DNA from: Verrucomicrobiota bacterium
GTDB taxonomy: Bacteria > Verrucomicrobiota > Verrucomicrobiia > Opitutales > Seribacteraceae
DNA: 6,477 nt
Assembly: GCA_014382645.1 (NCBI GenBank)
Contig: JACNJI010000211.1
Coordinates: 1-6,477, forward strand
Reading direction: 5' to 3'
Shown one piece after another: positions 5,232-6,477 of the stretch; the stretch's first letter is position 1; each line of letters begins with the position of its first letter. Position numbers and translations under genes: made by a program. The notes below the pieces were generated by a model that was not told the origin of the DNA, did no database searches, and saw only the letters and a program-made list of their open reading frames with translations.

Positions 5232-6477
5232 ATGCTGAAAAAAACGAAATCGTTCACGCTGCCGGCAGGTACGTTATGCTTGTTCCTCCTGCTGGCGGGA
5301 GCGACGGGCTGTGCACCGGGCGCATCCTCACTGAGAGTGCCGGCCGCGGCCCCGGCCGGGCTGACCGAGTTGCGTCGGAGCGAACTGCCGGACATGCCGC
5401 TGCGCGGTTACGGTTCGCTCGGGGGCGAATTTGTCGAGTATGCGCTGGCGGGCGGCAAGGAGTCGGCGGCGTGGCTGCGCCTGCGCTGCGCCACGGCGGG
5501 GAAGGCCCGGACGGCGTTTGCGAAGTATCGGTCCGACCTCCGTTCCCCGGGCGGGGGGCGCCAGACGACTGCCACACTCCCCGCCACGCCCCGCCCGGTG
5601 GCCCTGATCGACGGCTGCGGCGTTATTCTCGCCGCGCGGCAGAACCGGTCGGTGCTCATCGTGACCGCTCCGGGCACTGCGGAGCTCGAAACGCTGCTCG
5701 ACGCCCTGAAGCTCGACCTGGCCGCCGATCTCGACTTCAGCGGCGCGCCTGTCCCGTACTTCCTGGACAAGTTCGACCGCTGGGGGTTCGGGTTCTGGTG
5801 CAACCCGCCGCTGAAGGCGCCGGAGAAGCAGGAGGCGACCTACGATGTCCGCGAGAAATTCGCCTGGGCGAAAGCGATGGGCGTCGGTCTGCAGATCGAC
5901 GTCGGGCTCAACTCGACCGTCAGCGCGGCGGGGATTCTCGAAGACAAGAGCAAGCGTTGGGCGCTCGAACTGGCGCGCGAGATGGGCATCCCGGTGACGG
6001 TTCAGATGCAGGGCCGGCCGGCGCCGCAATGGATTGCCAACCGCTTTGCCGATGAGATGGCGATGACGGTGCCGCAGTTCATCGGGAATTGGTCTGGCGG
6101 CGTCAACGGCCACAACGGTTGGTTCGGCAGTCAGGGCAACAACCTCAGCTGGATCTCGGTCAAAGGCAAGGATCAGCTTTTGGCTGACCTTTACCAATCC
6201 GTGCGCCGGTATGGCGGTTTCACCAACGTGTTGGGTTACGGCGAATGGCACGGTGAACTCGGTAGCACCGACCATGCGAAGTTCATGGTTTACGGTCCGG
6301 TCGCCGATGCGCGTTACCGCGACTGGTTGCGCGGCAAATACGGCAAGCCCGCGACGGTGGACCAACGCTGGTCGGGCGGTCGTGGGCGGATCAAGAACTG
6401 GGACGATATCCGCCTGCCCGAGCCGGCGGAATTCCTGGGCTGGGGGGAAGAGGCGGGCGATTTGAAAGGCGAGGGGC
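5232..6477 (+). CDS. lipoprotein with beta-galactosidase-like (clan GH-A type) domain, 3' partial
   Basis: Probably an outer-surface or periplasmic glycoside hydrolase-like lipoprotein; substrate unknown. Translation from the ATG at 5232 stays open to the window end, giving at least 415 residues. Residues 1-27 form a lipoprotein signal: a Lys-rich start, a hydrophobic core LCLFLLLAGA and a lipobox ending at C27 (A-T-G-C). Residues about 45-165 form a small alpha/beta module I cannot name. From about 175 (FDRWGFGFWCNPP, then AWAKAMGVGLQIDVGL) the sequence looks like a beta/alpha barrel. LGYGEWHGELG (334-344) is a plausible active-site strand end with E338 or E342 as an acid/base candidate. ARYRDWLRGKYGKPATVDQRW (360-380) followed by NWDDIRLPEP resembles the segment in GH42-like and related beta-galactosidases that precedes the barrel end. 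A nucleophile and C-terminal domains would lie outside the window. Codons end mostly in G or C, unlike the left-hand genes. Coding is certain; family placement is tentative. Confidence 0.75.
   Translation, partial: MLKKTKSFTLPAGTLCLFLLLAGATGCAPGASSLRVPAAAPAGLTELRRSELPDMPLRGYGSLGGEFVEYALAGGKESAAWLRLRCATAGKARTAFAKYRSDLRSPGGGRQTTATLPATPRPVALIDGCGVILAARQNRSVLIVTAPGTAELETLLDALKLDLAADLDFSGAPVPYFLDKFDRWGFGFWCNPPLKAPEKQEATYDVREKFAWAKAMGVGLQIDVGLNSTVSAAGILEDKSKRWALELAREMGIPVTVQMQGRPAPQWIANRFADEMAMTVPQFIGNWSGGVNGHNGWFGSQGNNLSWISVKGKDQLLADLYQSVRRYGGFTNVLGYGEWHGELGSTDHAKFMVYGPVADARYRDWLRGKYGKPATVDQRWSGGRGRIKNWDDIRLPEPAEFLGWGEEAGDLKGEG

Noticed and set aside
4987..5238. 83-codon open frame with a GAGG before its second ATG
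   Set aside because: It runs through both heptamer arrays, encodes low-complexity sequence set by the repeats, and overlaps the well-supported start at 5232 in another frame.
5276..6055. 259-codon open frame in the lipoprotein region
   Set aside because: Its Arg/Gly/Ala-rich product is typical of a shadow frame in G+C-rich DNA; the overlapping frame from 5232 has the ribosome binding site, lipoprotein signal and domain-like sequence.
5328..6365. 345-codon open frame on the minus strand
   Set aside because: Arg-rich product without recognisable motifs, antisense to the lipoprotein gene; long antisense frames are expected with this codon usage.

Overview
The window most likely comes from a heterotrophic bacterium of the PVC group (Verrucomicrobiota, Planctomycetota, Kiritimatiellota or Lentisphaerota). 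The best evidence is the adjacent pair of a LamG/DUF1595/DUF1592/DUF1588/DUF1585 c-type cytochrome-like protein and a DUF1552 (HXXSHH) protein. This pairing is typical of PVC genomes and of some acidobacteria and myxobacteria. A secreted FAD_oxidored-type enzyme, a uroporphyrinogen-decarboxylase-like fragment and a glycosidase-like lipoprotein fit the same lifestyle of polysaccharide degradation. The exact phylum cannot be fixed from this window.

Layout, all on the + strand. Positions 2-2434 hold the large LamG/PSD protein, whose 5' end lies outside the window. It overlaps the DUF1552 gene (2431-3777) by four bases (ATGA). After 18 bases a third gene starts (3796), encoding an exported FAD-dependent oxidoreductase of which only the N-terminal part is present. 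These three genes look like one transcription unit.

From about 4485 the picture changes. The FAD gene loses its family sequence and runs into a stop at 4525. A 133-codon reading frame of unknown identity (4484-4885) takes over in another frame. It overlaps, with a good ribosome binding site, the first 20-odd codons of a UroD-like gene (4872-4964) that is itself cut short. Next comes about 267 bases of AT-richer non-coding DNA carrying two degenerate 7-base repeat arrays in opposite orientation (5064-5084 and 5146-5180). I read 4485-5231 as a cluster of breakpoints joining remnants of several genes, produced either by real rearrangement and decay or by assembly error.

The right end (5232-6477) is an open reading frame of at least 415 codons that runs off the window. 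It has a strong Shine-Dalgarno sequence, a lipoprotein signal peptide and a C-terminal part resembling beta-galactosidase-like (clan GH-A) proteins. It is visibly more G+C-rich, especially in third codon positions, than the left-hand genes.

I see no tRNA, rRNA, CRISPR array, transposase or convincing intrinsic terminator. No new defence or mobile system can be supported. The most unusual features are the breakpoint cluster, the heptamer arrays beside it, and a changed signature motif in the DUF1552 protein.
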